64,000 nt of DNA from an uncultured Chryseobacterium sp. (GCA_913778275.1 CAJYWN010000013.1:36262-100261); one strand, 5' to 3'; positions 1 to 9,666 are shown, counted from the stretch's first letter. Notes: generated by a model from the sequence alone, not told the origin. Numbers and translations: made by a program.

Positions 1-1785
1 CTGGCTTTGGAAACGACTCCTTTATTTTTCCAAAATGAGTTTGACGAGAATGAGAGCAAAGCCAGCTTTTTTTTCCTATCAAAGTATTTATTGAAATACA
101 AATCTTTGGTGATCCAGCTTGCAGTCGGGCTTTTAGCAGGTAGCTTGCTTTCCTTAATCTTTCCTTTCCTTACCCAGAGTATCGTTGATGTTGGGATTCA
201 AAATCAGGATTTAAACTTTATCTATTTGGTTTTGCTGGCTCAAATCATGCTTTTTATAGGAAGAACCGGGCTGGAAGTGATTAGAAGCTGGATTTTGCTG
301 CACCTTTCTGCAAGGATCAACATCTCTATTATTTCTGATTTCTTTATCAAACTCATGAAGCTTCCCATTAGCTTCTTTGATACCAGAATGACCGGGGATA
401 TTATGCAGAGGATCAACGACCATCACAGGATCGAACAACTGCTTACCACCTCATCTCTCAATACATTATTTTCATTAGTTAACCTGATTATTTTCAGTCT
501 CATATTATTATTTTATGATTATAGGCTTTTTATCGTTTATCTTGTGGGTGCTGTCTGTTATATTGGATGGATCTTATTTTTCCTGAAAAGAAGGAAAGAA
601 TTAGACTACAAAAGATTCTCTCAAGTTTCCCAGGAGCAGAGCAAAGTGATCGAGCTCATTAACGGAATGCAGGAAATAAAAATGCACAATGCTGAAAAGC
701 AAAAACGCTGGAATTGGGAATTTGTGCAGGTAAAATTATTTAAGGTTAATATAAAATCTCTTTCGCTGGAACAATGGCAGTCTGTCGGAGGAAATTTTAT
801 TAATCAAATAAAAGATATTCTGGTAAGTTTTCTTTCTGCCAAATTAGTTTTAAGCGGAAACTTAACATTAGGAATGATGCTTTCGGTACAGTATATTATT
901 GGCCAGCTCAATAGTCCGTTATTACAACTCGTAGATTTCATACGCCAGACACAGGATGCTAAAATCTCATTGGAAAGATTAGGTGAAATTCATGATAAGG
1001 AGGATGAAGACGTTGGCGACGCAGGCAATTATGCATCTGAAATTCCACAGAAAGATATAGAGGTTAATAATGTATCGTTCCGGTATATTGGCTCCGATCA
1101 GTTTGTTTTTGAAAATCTAAATTTAACAATTCCCTATCAGAAAACTACCGCCATTGTAGGAGCTAGCGGAAGCGGAAAAACTACCCTTTTAAAATTGCTC
1201 ATGAAATTTTATGAGCCTAACGAAGGCGAAATCAGACTAGGAAATACTAATTTAAAAAATATTTCCCCGAGATTCTGGCGGGATCATTGTGGTGTGGTAA
1301 TGCAAGAGGGCTATGTTTTTAATGATACTATTGCCAATAACATCGCAATTGGTGAAGATTATGTTGATAAGCAAAAATTAAGGAAAGCGGTTGAAATCGC
1401 TAATATCAAAGAATTTATTGAAGGCTTGCCATTAAGCTACAACACCAAAATCGGTAACGAAGGCGTTGGCGTAAGTGGCGGACAAAAACAAAGACTTTTC
1501 ATTGCCAGGGCCGTTTACAAATCTCCGGAATACATTTTATTTGATGAGGCTACTTCTGCATTGGATGCCAATAATGAAAAAGTGATTATGGAAAACTTAG
1601 AACAGTTTTTTAAAGGCAAAACCGCAATTGTAATCGCTCATCGTCTCTCTACAGTGAAGCATGCTGATAAAATCATTGTTTTAGACAAAGGCAAAGTTGT
1701 CGAAGAAGGAAACCATGCCGAATTGGTTGCTTTAAAAGGGGAATATTACCGATTGGTAAAAAATCAACTGGAACTAGGAAGTTAA
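1..1785 (+). CDS. Peptide-type ABC exporter, partial (5' end outside window)
   Basis: This is an inner-membrane exporter half-transporter with a fused ATPase. The reading frame is open from base 1, so the true start lies upstream; the TTG at base 7 is only the first start-like codon. The first 300 or so residues hold about six hydrophobic membrane helices. The ATPase domain follows, with Walker A GASGSGKTT (near nt 1156-1185), signature VSGGQKQR (near 1468-1494), Walker B ILFDEATSALD (near 1534-1566) and an H-loop IAHRLST. Full-length relatives carry an N-terminal C39 peptidase domain of about 140 residues that trims double-glycine leaders. The missing part fits that, but it is not visible here. 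The next gene is an HlyD-family adaptor, as in bacteriocin and RiPP export pairs. Substrate is unknown and no leader peptide gene is seen in the window. Confidence 0.88.
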   Translation: MALETTPLFFQNEFDENESKASFFFLSKYLLKYKSLVIQLAVGLLAGSLLSLIFPFLTQSIVDVGIQNQDLNFIYLVLLAQIMLFIGRTGLEVIRSWILLHLSARINISIISDFFIKLMKLPISFFDTRMTGDIMQRINDHHRIEQLLTTSSLNTLFSLVNLIIFSLILLFYDYRLFIVYLVGAVCYIGWILFFLKRRKELDYKRFSQVSQEQSKVIELINGMQEIKMHNAEKQKRWNWEFVQVKLFKVNIKSLSLEQWQSVGGNFINQIKDILVSFLSAKLVLSGNLTLGMMLSVQYIIGQLNSPLLQLVDFIRQTQDAKISLERLGEIHDKEDEDVGDAGNYASEIPQKDIEVNNVSFRYIGSDQFVFENLNLTIPYQKTTAIVGASGSGKTTLLKLLMKFYEPNEGEIRLGNTNLKNISPRFWRDHCGVVMQEGYVFNDTIANNIAIGEDYVDKQKLRKAVEIANIKEFIEGLPLSYNTKIGNEGVGVSGGQKQRLFIARAVYKSPEYILFDEATSALDANNEKVIMENLEQFFKGKTAIVIAHRLSTVKHADKIIVLDKGKVVEEGNHAELVALKGEYYRLVKNQLELGS

Positions 1786-1848
1786 TTACTTTGACTTTGT
1801 CAAAGTTACAATTAATTGATAAAGATCATATTTAATAATTTTTAAATT

Positions 1849-3168
1849 TTGGAAACTAGAAAAGACCTATTAGATACTATAGAACTACGCTCAGAAAGCG
1901 TTCAGGATATTCTTAACCAGCCTCCTCATTGGATGATACGATGGGGAAATACCATGATTTTTATTATTCTATTGTTTATATTATTAATGAGCTATATAAT
2001 AAAATATCCTGAATTCATTCCAGCTCCGATCATTGTAACCTCACAAAACCCACCTGAAAAGCTTCAGACAAGAATTAATTCTAAAATTGAGAAAATATTC
2101 ATTAAAGATCATCAGGAAGTAAAAAAAGATGAGATACTAATGGTTTTGCAATCTACAGCCCATTATCAGGACATTTTACAGTTTAAAAAAATAGTAGATT
2201 CTATTTCTCCTGCTGAACTATCTTCTTTTCCTGTTAACAAAGTTTCAACCTATAAATTGGGAGAACTTCAAAGTGATTATAATACTTTTGCCAAAGCTTT
2301 TCTGGATGAAAAACTATTTACGAGATTGCAGCCTTATGCTCCTGAAAATTTAGCTGCCAATCAAATCATTTCGGAATACCGAAGCAGGATTACAACTTTA
2401 AGAAAGCAAAAAAAGTTGGAGCTGGCAAAATATGAACTGACAAAGAAAAATTACCAGCGTTCCCAGGAATTGTTTAATCAAGGCGTTATTGCAGCAATGG
2501 AACAGGAAAATGAAAAAATAAAATACCTTCTGGCTCAGCAAAATATAGAAAATATTAATATCTCGCTATCCCAAATGGAAGAAGGAATTTCTAACCTCAA
2601 CAAAACCAAAAGCGGAGCAAATATTAATTCCGAAAAAGATAAAATTACTTACTCTTCTCAAACATTACAATTATTTGAGCAGTTAAGAAAATCTTTGAAA
2701 CAATGGGAACAAGATTATTTACTCGTTTCTTCAACGAATGGTGTAGCAAGCTTTCAGCAGTTTTTCGGAGAAAACCAGTTTTTAAAAGCGGGCGATCCTA
2801 TTTTATCCATTTTGCCAAAAGATAAAGAAGCCTTGGTAGGGAGAATGCAGGTTCCTGCCATTAACTCCGGTAAAATTACCAAAGGGGAAAAAGTGTTGAT
2901 TAAATTAGACAATTACCGTTTTCAGGAATATGGCATTGTGGAAGGAAAAGTTCAGAATATTTCTCTGTCTCCTGATGAAAAAGGAAATTATTATGTGGAT
3001 GTGATTCTTCCAAAAGGTTTAAAAACTTCTTACAATAAAAATCTTCCTTTCGATAAGGAGTTAAGAGGAAATGCCGAAATTGTGACGCAAGATTTAAGAT
3101 TGATTGAAAGGTTTTTCTATCAGATCAGAAAATTATTAGGATATCAATATGTAGATCAATTTAAATAA
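1849..3168 (+). CDS. HlyD-family secretion adaptor (membrane fusion protein)
   Basis: A 439-residue periplasmic adaptor expected to link the upstream ABC exporter to an outer membrane channel. One membrane helix lies near residues 34-54 after a short cytoplasmic N-terminus. It is followed by a lipoyl-like half (IEKIFIKDHQEVKKDE), a long alpha-helical hairpin rich in K, E and Q around residues 170-260, the second half-motif, and a beta-barrel C-terminal part (VGRMQVPAINSGKITKGEKV). The start is TTG at 1849, giving LETRKDLL; no ATG lies close enough upstream. It follows the exporter by 63 bases, probably in the same operon. A hairpin with a T-run at 3235-3258 may end the transcript. The family call is firm; the cargo is not known. 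Confidence 0.88.
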   Translation: METRKDLLDTIELRSESVQDILNQPPHWMIRWGNTMIFIILLFILLMSYIIKYPEFIPAPIIVTSQNPPEKLQTRINSKIEKIFIKDHQEVKKDEILMVLQSTAHYQDILQFKKIVDSISPAELSSFPVNKVSTYKLGELQSDYNTFAKAFLDEKLFTRLQPYAPENLAANQIISEYRSRITTLRKQKKLELAKYELTKKNYQRSQELFNQGVIAAMEQENEKIKYLLAQQNIENINISLSQMEEGISNLNKTKSGANINSEKDKITYSSQTLQLFEQLRKSLKQWEQDYLLVSSTNGVASFQQFFGENQFLKAGDPILSILPKDKEALVGRMQVPAINSGKITKGEKVLIKLDNYRFQEYGIVEGKVQNISLSPDEKGNYYVDVILPKGLKTSYNKNLPFDKELRGNAEIVTQDLRLIERFFYQIRKLLGYQYVDQFK

Positions 3169-3234
3169 GAAAACCACAATAGACTTTGATTTCAATGTAC
3201 GATATAACAAAAAACTCAAATATCTAGCCTATTT

Positions 3235-3258
3235 CTAAAAAAAATATAGTTTTTTTAG
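3235..3258 (+). terminator. AT-rich hairpin after the HlyD gene
   Basis: Arms 3235-3243 and 3250-3258 pair perfectly over 9 bp and the 3' arm ends in a run of T. The stem is almost all A-T, so strength is uncertain. The rest of the 328-base gap 3169-3496 is AT-rich and no gene is visible in it. A weak promoter-like TACTTTTA stands near 3466-3473, ahead of the SIR2 gene. Confidence 0.4.
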
Positions 3259-3496
3259 AATATGGTTAATTTTTTCTGTTCTAATAAACTGTAAAAAATA
3301 TATTTGCTGTAAGGAAATTTTGAAGTTGAATATTAAAAATAAATATTGAAAAAGTATTTGAATTAGTGTTCTAACTTTTGTTCTTATAATTCATTTATAA
3401 CAGACAAATATAAGAATTAATCAACAAATTTATTATTCTGTTTTAGTAGCTTGTAAAAATTCTGTACTTTTATTATCAAATTCAATTCTCATTCCA

Positions 3497-4741
3497 ATGA
3501 AATATTTATACCTTAACGGTAAGAATTCAGTTGCACTTACATATATTGAAGATGACTCTAAAGAAAGCATTGTTAAAGATGTATATATAGACAATATTGT
3601 ACACGACTTTAAAGATGACGAAAATCCTAATAAAGAAGCATACGCCGAAGAAATAAAAAGAAATTTTTATAAGAAACTTCTTAATAATCAATTTGAAAAT
3701 TTAGTTATCCTTACTGGTGCAGGTTCATCAGTCGGTATTGGCAATGCGGGCAAAAAAGGTAAAATATTATCCCAACTCTGGGATGATTCAGAAAATGAGC
3801 TAACAACAGCTAAATTTACCTTGTTATGCGAAAAACTAAATTATAATGATAAATATGATAATGGGGAAGTTATCAAAAACTTGGAAAAATTATTATCTAT
3901 AGCAAATACAGCAAAAGATTATATCCCTAAAGATGAAATTGACATTGCTGATTGCGTAGATAAAATTAAAAATGTTATAAAAGACAGATGTACTTTAGAA
4001 CTTCCAGAAAACTCTCCTCACACCTTGTTTATTAACAAAATAACAAAAAGAAAGGTTACTTTTCCAAGATTGAAATTATTTACACTCAATTATGACACTC
4101 TCTTTGAACAAGCTGGTAAGGTAGGAAACTTTACGATTATTGATGGATTCTCTTTTTCACAACCGAGAATGTTCAGTGGTAGAAACTTTGACTTAGATAT
4201 AGTTTCAAGAAATAATAGTAGAGTAAAAGAAGAGGATAATTTTGTTCCTAAAGTATTTCACTTATATAAGCTTCATGGTTCAATTGATTGGTGCAAAGAA
4301 ACGAATAGAATTTACCAAAAGGAAAATGTTGATGATGCACTTATGATCTATCCTAATCAAAGTAAATATGAAAGCTCATATGATCAACCATACTTTGAAA
4401 TGATGTCTCGTTTTCAGCAAGCCTTAAGAAATGAAAATATATTACTTATTTGCATTGGGTTTAGCTTTGGGGACAAACATATTGTTACAGCTATTAAAGA
4501 AGCTTTAGAACAAAACCCCAGTTTTCAACTAATAATAATTAATAGAAGTATTGATACTTCAAATGAGAATCTAAAACCATTTATAGATGCAGCAAAAGAG
4601 CATAGCAACATAACTTTTATTGCGGAAACATTTGTGGATTTCGCCAAGAATTATCCTGACTTGAAATCATACAATCAAGAAGATACAAATAAGATTATTA
4701 TTAACCTTAATAAGGATTCAAATGAAACAAAATCCATTTAA
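3497..4741 (+). CDS. SIR2-like domain protein (SIR2-HerA defence pair)
   Basis: A 414-residue protein with an NAD-binding SIR2-like (sirtuin-fold) domain. Visible motifs are the nucleotide-binding loop VILTGAGSS at residues 70-78, TLNYD with N198 and D200, the candidate catalytic histidine H260 in KLHGSIDW, and a C-terminal IGFSFGD at 320-326. In the established SIR2-HerA anti-phage systems the SIR2 subunit degrades NAD+ and assembles on a HerA ATPase ring. The role here is inferred from motifs plus the HerA gene directly downstream. The two genes overlap by 20 bases (4722-4741), which suggests coupled translation. The N-terminal 60 residues before the SIR2 fold are not recognised. The start ATG at 3497 is the first in frame. 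The gene is AT-rich compared with the core genes. Confidence 0.9.
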   Translation: MKYLYLNGKNSVALTYIEDDSKESIVKDVYIDNIVHDFKDDENPNKEAYAEEIKRNFYKKLLNNQFENLVILTGAGSSVGIGNAGKKGKILSQLWDDSENELTTAKFTLLCEKLNYNDKYDNGEVIKNLEKLLSIANTAKDYIPKDEIDIADCVDKIKNVIKDRCTLELPENSPHTLFINKITKRKVTFPRLKLFTLNYDTLFEQAGKVGNFTIIDGFSFSQPRMFSGRNFDLDIVSRNNSRVKEEDNFVPKVFHLYKLHGSIDWCKETNRIYQKENVDDALMIYPNQSKYESSYDQPYFEMMSRFQQALRNENILLICIGFSFGDKHIVTAIKEALEQNPSFQLIIINRSIDTSNENLKPFIDAAKEHSNITFIAETFVDFAKNYPDLKSYNQEDTNKIIINLNKDSNETKSI

Positions 4742-6458
4742 TCATAGTCATTTTATCGGTTATATTAATCAAGTATCACCACAATTTGTAAAAATACATT
4801 TTCCTTCTTCTGTTTTAATGAAATCATTTTCATTTTACGGTGAAGATTTAAAAGGTGGTTTAGTTGGAAGCTATGTAGTAATTGAAGGGGAAAAATATGG
4901 TTTTTTGGGTAAAATATTAGAGCTAAGCTTACCAGAAAAAGAAAGGTTAGAATTAAGTGAAAAATCTTTTAATACAAAAGACTTTCATCCTACGGGTAAA
5001 ATTGAAATTTTAATTTCTTTTGACTTATTTAATCCTACAAAGATTGATAAAGGACTAAACTCTCTACCGCTTATTGGAGCAAAAGTTTTTATATGTTCTT
5101 CTGAATTTATTAGAAATTACTTTAGAGAATTTGGAGTTAAAGAAGAGCATAAAAGCAATTCTAAAACAATTGAATTTGGGAAATTAACTTATGATAAAAA
5201 TACAATTATTGAACTTTCTCAACAAGCTTTATTTAGTAGGCATTGTGCTGTTGTTGGAACTACAGGAGGAGGAAAAAGTTATACCGTCAGTAAATTAATT
5301 GAAGGTATAATTGAGAATAAAGGAAAAGCAATTATAATTGATCCAACTGGGGAATATTCGACGTATGATGATAACCCTCATGTTGAAAAAACAGTATTAA
5401 TCACTGACTCTTATTTTTCATATAAAAATTTAACTATTAGTGACTTATTTGTATTGTTCAAACCTGGTGGTCAAGTTCAACAACCCATTCTTTTGGAAGC
5501 TATTAAGTCTTTAAAAATTGCGGAATGTATGATTAAAAATAAGGATAAACATTCTGTAGAGTCAGAAACAAAAGAAAGAATCATTTTTAAAATAAAAGAC
5601 AAACAAAATCTTGTCGTTGATTATGGCTGTATATTAAAAGATAGTATGCCCAAAAATCCGTTTTTAAATATGTACTTCAAGTATAAAAATATTATTGAAG
5701 ATATATCAGTATCTGATTTTAATATTAATCTTGTGGCAAGACAGATTTATAATGAATGTGTATATGATAATGGAAATTTGTGGGGAGGTCATGACGGGAG
5801 AAATTGGGGGAATAGCACAAGTCTTGTTATGAGAATTAATAATATTCTCAATGATAATGATTATAAAAAAATGTTTGGCTTTGAAGAAAGTGATAATAAA
5901 GATTTAATTGGAATTATAAAAGAATTTTTAGAAAGTGATAAAAATGTTTTGAGAATTGGTTTTGAAAATATTCCATATAATTTTCAGGTAAGAGAAATTT
6001 TGGCAAATGCTATAGGAAAATATTTACTTAATCTATCCAGAAAAGGAAAATTTAAGAAGCAGCCTATCGTATTATTTGTCGATGAAGCACATCAGTTCTT
6101 AAATAAAAAGGTTAAAGATGAATATTTTGAATCAACAGAATTGAATTCATTTGATACAATAGCAAAAGAAAGTAGGAAATATGGACTTTTCTTATGCATT
6201 GCTACACAAATGCCAAGAGACATTCCGGTAGGAACTTTAAGTCAAATAGGAACATTTATATCTCACAGACTGATTAATCATCAAGACAAAGAAGCAATTG
6301 CAAATGCTTGCTCCTCTGCCAACAAAGATACTTTAGCATTTTTACCTGTTTTAGGTTCTGGTGAAGCAATACTTATGGGAGTTGATTTTCCAATGCCTGT
6401 AATGCTCAAAGTTGATTTACCTAAAATTGAACCAAATTCAAGTACACCACTATTTTAA
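4722..6458 (+). CDS. HerA-like hexameric ATPase (SIR2-HerA defence pair)
   Basis: A 578-residue FtsK/HerA-superfamily ATPase. The first 120 or so residues look like the beta-barrel HAS domain of HerA. Walker A is GTTGGGKS at residues 179-186 with K185, followed by IIDPTGEYS. Walker B is IVLFVDEAHQF with D454 and E455. A later block ATQMPRDIP followed by SHRLINHQDKEAI resembles the sensor and arginine-finger region. In known systems HerA forms a ring and activates or scaffolds the SIR2 nuclease/NADase. The start overlaps the SIR2 gene by 20 bases, and the next gene begins 16 bases after the stop. The family call is firm; anti-phage function is inferred. Confidence 0.9.
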   Translation: MKQNPFNHSHFIGYINQVSPQFVKIHFPSSVLMKSFSFYGEDLKGGLVGSYVVIEGEKYGFLGKILELSLPEKERLELSEKSFNTKDFHPTGKIEILISFDLFNPTKIDKGLNSLPLIGAKVFICSSEFIRNYFREFGVKEEHKSNSKTIEFGKLTYDKNTIIELSQQALFSRHCAVVGTTGGGKSYTVSKLIEGIIENKGKAIIIDPTGEYSTYDDNPHVEKTVLITDSYFSYKNLTISDLFVLFKPGGQVQQPILLEAIKSLKIAECMIKNKDKHSVESETKERIIFKIKDKQNLVVDYGCILKDSMPKNPFLNMYFKYKNIIEDISVSDFNINLVARQIYNECVYDNGNLWGGHDGRNWGNSTSLVMRINNILNDNDYKKMFGFEESDNKDLIGIIKEFLESDKNVLRIGFENIPYNFQVREILANAIGKYLLNLSRKGKFKKQPIVLFVDEAHQFLNKKVKDEYFESTELNSFDTIAKESRKYGLFLCIATQMPRDIPVGTLSQIGTFISHRLINHQDKEAIANACSSANKDTLAFLPVLGSGEAILMGVDFPMPVMLKVDLPKIEPNSSTPLF

Positions 6459-6474
6459 CAATAAACTCTATCAA

Positions 6475-7041
6475 ATGCTTAAACCAGAAGACTATTTAAA
6501 TATTATTGAAGAAATCAGAAATACTGACATTAAATCTTTAGATGAATACATCAAGAAAATAATAAATCCATTAATAGTTGAAAATGAAAATTTTCTTGAA
6601 AAGTTATATAAAGATATAAACTACTTATTAAAAGATATTGACAAGAAAGAAGAAAATGATTTAACAATTGAAAACGGTGATTTAGTTATAGAAAATGGAA
6701 GTTTAAAGTTAACTGGTTATCAATCAAGACTACACAGTTTAGCAATGTGGTTACATTCAGAAATTTGTAAGAAACTAATACAGGATAATCCATTCTCATT
6801 TTTAGATAAAATAGAAAATTTTCAAAAAAACTATTTAAATAAACCTAATTATACACCGGAATACAAAACAAAACTTGACAAGATTAAGAAAAGTCTGAAA
6901 AAAGAAAGACGTTTAAATTTAGGAGAAAAGGAATCTTTTTGGGAAAAAATATTGGATTGGGATAATTTGGAATTGAAGCCAAATATCGCTGGAATAGGAT
7001 TAAATTTAAATAATTTAATAGGTAACCTCAAAAAAGAATAG
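6475..7041 (+). CDS. Unknown third protein of the SIR2-HerA operon
   Basis: I do not recognise this 188-residue protein. It begins at ATG 6475, 16 bases after the HerA stop. The frame also runs back to a TTG at 6412, but that would overlap HerA by 47 bases. It is lysine-rich and mostly helical by appearance. It carries a short internal echo (IENGDLVIENGSLKL), a block around YQSRLHSLAMWLHSEICKK, a basic helical stretch, and a Gly/Asn/Leu-rich hydrophobic C-terminus (NIAGIGLNLNNLIGNL). No signal peptide, catalytic motif or clear membrane helix is evident. Its position and the terminator just after it (7041-7072) make it the last gene of the defence operon. It could be an accessory subunit, regulator or sensor. 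Known SIR2-HerA systems are described as two-gene. Confidence 0.75.
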   Translation: MLKPEDYLNIIEEIRNTDIKSLDEYIKKIINPLIVENENFLEKLYKDINYLLKDIDKKEENDLTIENGDLVIENGSLKLTGYQSRLHSLAMWLHSEICKKLIQDNPFSFLDKIENFQKNYLNKPNYTPEYKTKLDKIKKSLKKERRLNLGEKESFWEKILDWDNLELKPNIAGIGLNLNNLIGNLKKE

Positions 7042-7072
7042 AAATTACCCTCACATTTCTAGGGGTAATTTC
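7041..7072. terminator. Hairpin terminator between convergent operons
   Basis: Arms 7041-7050 and 7063-7072 are perfectly complementary over 10 bp (GAAATTACCC and its complement), with T-rich sequence beyond. It follows the third SIR2-HerA gene directly and faces the oppositely oriented replication-type gene, so it may act for both. The remaining sequence to 7239 shows nothing I can name. Confidence 0.65.
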
Positions 7073-7239
7073 TCTAACTTTAATTTGTAATAACCACAAC
7101 TTATTTTTCCCAACAGTCAATCAAGTCATAACTTTTACAAATTAATTTTAACCCAATCGTCCCAAAATCTCTTTTATTTTTTAGATAAATTGAGAGAAAA
7201 TGAATTAATATCAGGACGCGCTATGCATGCACGTACCAT

Positions 7240-9432
7240 TTACATTATCTTTCTAAATATCCCATGCTTTATTTTCGTAAATAATCTTTCATCTTTAACA
7301 AAACGCTGAAAGCTGCTTCCCGACATTCCATTTTCAAGTGCTATTTTAGCTGCTTCTTTATTTTGAAATTCTTCAGGCAAAGCATTAAAAACATTCTGCT
7401 GTACTTCAGTTAATATTATTTTTGTAGCAGAATCATTTTTTTCATCCGAACTATTATCAGGTTTAGAAATTACAGAATGGACTTTTAAAGCCGTTTGAGA
7501 AAAATACGTTACCAGTTTGATTGCCGCCTCTGTTGATCTCAGAGAAATTCCCATCAAATCACTCTCTCCACAGGCATAATAAAATACTTCCATCAGTAAA
7601 GAAAGTCTTATGGCATATGTTTCCAGCTTATTAGAAATACTTATTAAAATTTCATCATCTATCTTATTCAGGTAATCTGTTGATTGATGTTGCCAGTCCA
7701 TCAGATAATTTTCAGCGTCAGGACTACACTCTAAAATGCCCCCTTCATTGTTATGCAGCTCTAAAACTTTAGCTATGATATTTTCCCATTCTTTAATATA
7801 TTTCTTATCCAGATGATTTTTACTCCATTTTTCCTTATCTTGTTCGTCAGGGAATGCAAATAAAAAACGGTGTAAAAAACCATTTCCAATCCTTCCTTTC
7901 GCCAGCTCGGCCAACACACTATTCTGAATAGTTCCTATTACCGAAATAAAGGGATTCGGGATGAGATAATTCCCTGCTGTTTTACGGTTCACCGTTATAG
8001 ATTTTCCGCTCCATGCCGACAGCCATTTTTCCTCTTCACTTCCATTATTATATCTGTTGAAGTCTTTAAACCATGTAGTCAGCTCATCTACACAAACTCC
8101 AATAGTATTTTTATTTTTGCTCAGAACATCAACAAGGGCTTCAAAAGTGAAATCTGAAATAAGAAACTGCTTCCAGAAAGGTTCTTCCATTAATTCTGAC
8201 TGTTTTGCTGCTTTCTCTTTTTTAGTTAAAGCTTCAATGAATTTATATTCAGCTTTTTCTGAAAGGTATTTCTTATAAGCTTCTTCGTCAATTTTCCTAA
8301 GTGGTTCTGTAGCAAATGTTAAAGGATGCGATTTATTGGTTCCTGCTTTTCCGACAATAGCCATATACAAAATAGCACTGTCAACCCATCCCTCTTTAAA
8401 TTTCACTTTACAGGATAATCCTATTGCTACAGAAACCGCATACATCATACTTGCTGCCGTATAATCAACAGGATAAGTCATAGTATTTTTAAGTTCTGTA
8501 ATAATGTTCTGAATCTTTTCAGGAAAAACTTCAATAGGGAAAGGATTTTCTTTAGCTTTTTGCAAGCCTTTAGGTAATTCGTCTTCATTTTCTATGGCCC
8601 ACGATTTAAAATCATTATGGGCTATCCCAAATTCGTTTGTTTTATACGCTGAATGTATAGTCCTTTTAAATTCGGGAAGATCAAATTCAGAGGTAATGTT
8701 TATATGATCATGAATCAGGATGAACGCGTTCTCTTTCTCTATCCCGAAACGACAACAGGCTCCTGCAATTTTAAAAACATATTTGTTCCTATTACCATCA
8801 ATAAAGAATTCATTTTGATTTTCCATCCACTTCACTACGATTTTCTCAAAAGTGTCCCTATCGCGTTCTAAAGTGCGTTCTGGATCAAATATTTCTGCAT
8901 CCCAATTGATGTAAATATCCTGATCATAGGCAAAGAACGCTAATCTTGCTATATCTGAAGTGCTAGAATCAAAATAGTCAGAATCGAAATACGCTCCGGC
9001 TTCTATAAAAATGCCTTTGTAGTCATTCTGATTCTTCCAGTCTCTTATCCTGATAATGGCTTTTAATCCTTTACCGCTCGGACTCATAAAAACAGCCAGA
9101 ACAAAAGGGCAATCGGTCAACTTGTTTCTCTCTCGTTGCAAAGTTTCAGGATCAGGTAATTTATCAAAGTCCAGCATCATTAAACCACTGACGGATGTAA
9201 TGCCGGAAGCTTTTCTTTCAGAGAATGTACCGGAAGTAGTAAAACCGGGAAGTCCTTTTTTGTATTTATCGTCTTTAGTTTCCCTAAATTTTGTTTGGAG
9301 ATTAATAATCTTTTGTTCAGGGTTTTTAATTCTTTCCAACACAGAAGATAGAGATACTTGCTTTATGTTTTTTGGTAATCTGATGTTTTCACATACAGAG
9401 ATTACAGGATCAAATGCGGGGCAATTTTCCAT
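7240..9432 (-). CDS. VirE_N/BT4734-like and DUF3987 replication-type protein
   Basis: A 730-residue protein of mobile elements. The N-terminal 180 residues match the BT4734/VirE N-terminal type, with a segment GLMMLDFDKL and FMSPSGKGLKAIIRI that resembles archaeo-eukaryotic primase-like folds. The middle and C-terminal part is DUF3987, with a P-loop-like VGKAGTNKS (K367) and a Walker B-like CVDELTTWF. Such proteins are thought to be primase-helicases acting in element replication; that is inference from family. It lies 6 bases after the HTH gene and is the last gene of the leftward module. It ends convergent with the SIR2-HerA operon. No frameshift is seen. Confidence 0.82.
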   Translation of the reverse strand: MENCPAFDPVISVCENIRLPKNIKQVSLSSVLERIKNPEQKIINLQTKFRETKDDKYKKGLPGFTTSGTFSERKASGITSVSGLMMLDFDKLPDPETLQRERNKLTDCPFVLAVFMSPSGKGLKAIIRIRDWKNQNDYKGIFIEAGAYFDSDYFDSSTSDIARLAFFAYDQDIYINWDAEIFDPERTLERDRDTFEKIVVKWMENQNEFFIDGNRNKYVFKIAGACCRFGIEKENAFILIHDHINITSEFDLPEFKRTIHSAYKTNEFGIAHNDFKSWAIENEDELPKGLQKAKENPFPIEVFPEKIQNIITELKNTMTYPVDYTAASMMYAVSVAIGLSCKVKFKEGWVDSAILYMAIVGKAGTNKSHPLTFATEPLRKIDEEAYKKYLSEKAEYKFIEALTKKEKAAKQSELMEEPFWKQFLISDFTFEALVDVLSKNKNTIGVCVDELTTWFKDFNRYNNGSEEEKWLSAWSGKSITVNRKTAGNYLIPNPFISVIGTIQNSVLAELAKGRIGNGFLHRFLFAFPDEQDKEKWSKNHLDKKYIKEWENIIAKVLELHNNEGGILECSPDAENYLMDWQHQSTDYLNKIDDEILISISNKLETYAIRLSLLMEVFYYACGESDLMGISLRSTEAAIKLVTYFSQTALKVHSVISKPDNSSDEKNDSATKIILTEVQQNVFNALPEEFQNKEAAKIALENGMSGSSFQRFVKDERLFTKIKHGIFRKIM

Positions 9433-9438
9433 ACTATT

Positions 9439-9666
9439 TTATTTAAGCTTTTGATAGTATTTTTTCCCCGCAATGATCACAGGTTTTATTTTTCCGTCTT
9501 TTTCGTATCTCCAAATAGTTGGGAGAGATTTTTTAATGTATTTGGAGTATTCCTGAAGTGTTAAAAGTTCCGAATCAGGTTCAAAATTATTTTCTGCCAA
9601 TACTTTATCCAATTTAGCATTGATATTGGATAGTTGGAGTTCAATAGTAGTAAATGGATTTTCCAT
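9439..9666 (-). CDS. Helix-turn-helix excisionase-like protein
   Basis: A 75-residue protein with an N-terminal coiled stretch (IELQLSNINAKLDKVL) and a MerR/excisionase-type winged helix-turn-helix: LLTLQEYSKYIKKSLPTIWRYEKDGKIKPV, then a basic KKYYQK end. Proteins of this size and architecture normally sit beside integrases and act as DNA-bending excisionases or small repressors. Here it directly precedes the DUF3987 gene by 6 bases, in one transcript. Which of the two roles applies cannot be told from sequence. Confidence 0.75.
   Translation of the reverse strand: MENPFTTIELQLSNINAKLDKVLAENNFEPDSELLTLQEYSKYIKKSLPTIWRYEKDGKIKPVIIAGKKYYQKLK

Noticed and set aside
6412..6474. Longer form of the third SIR2-HerA gene starting at TTG 6412
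   Set aside because: It would overlap HerA by 47 bases; ATG 6475 gives a clean start 16 bases after the HerA stop.
1800..7240. Left attachment repeat matching the tRNA 3' end
   Set aside because: I looked for GGTCCCACTTGGGCTCGAA-type sequence by eye and found none in this stretch.
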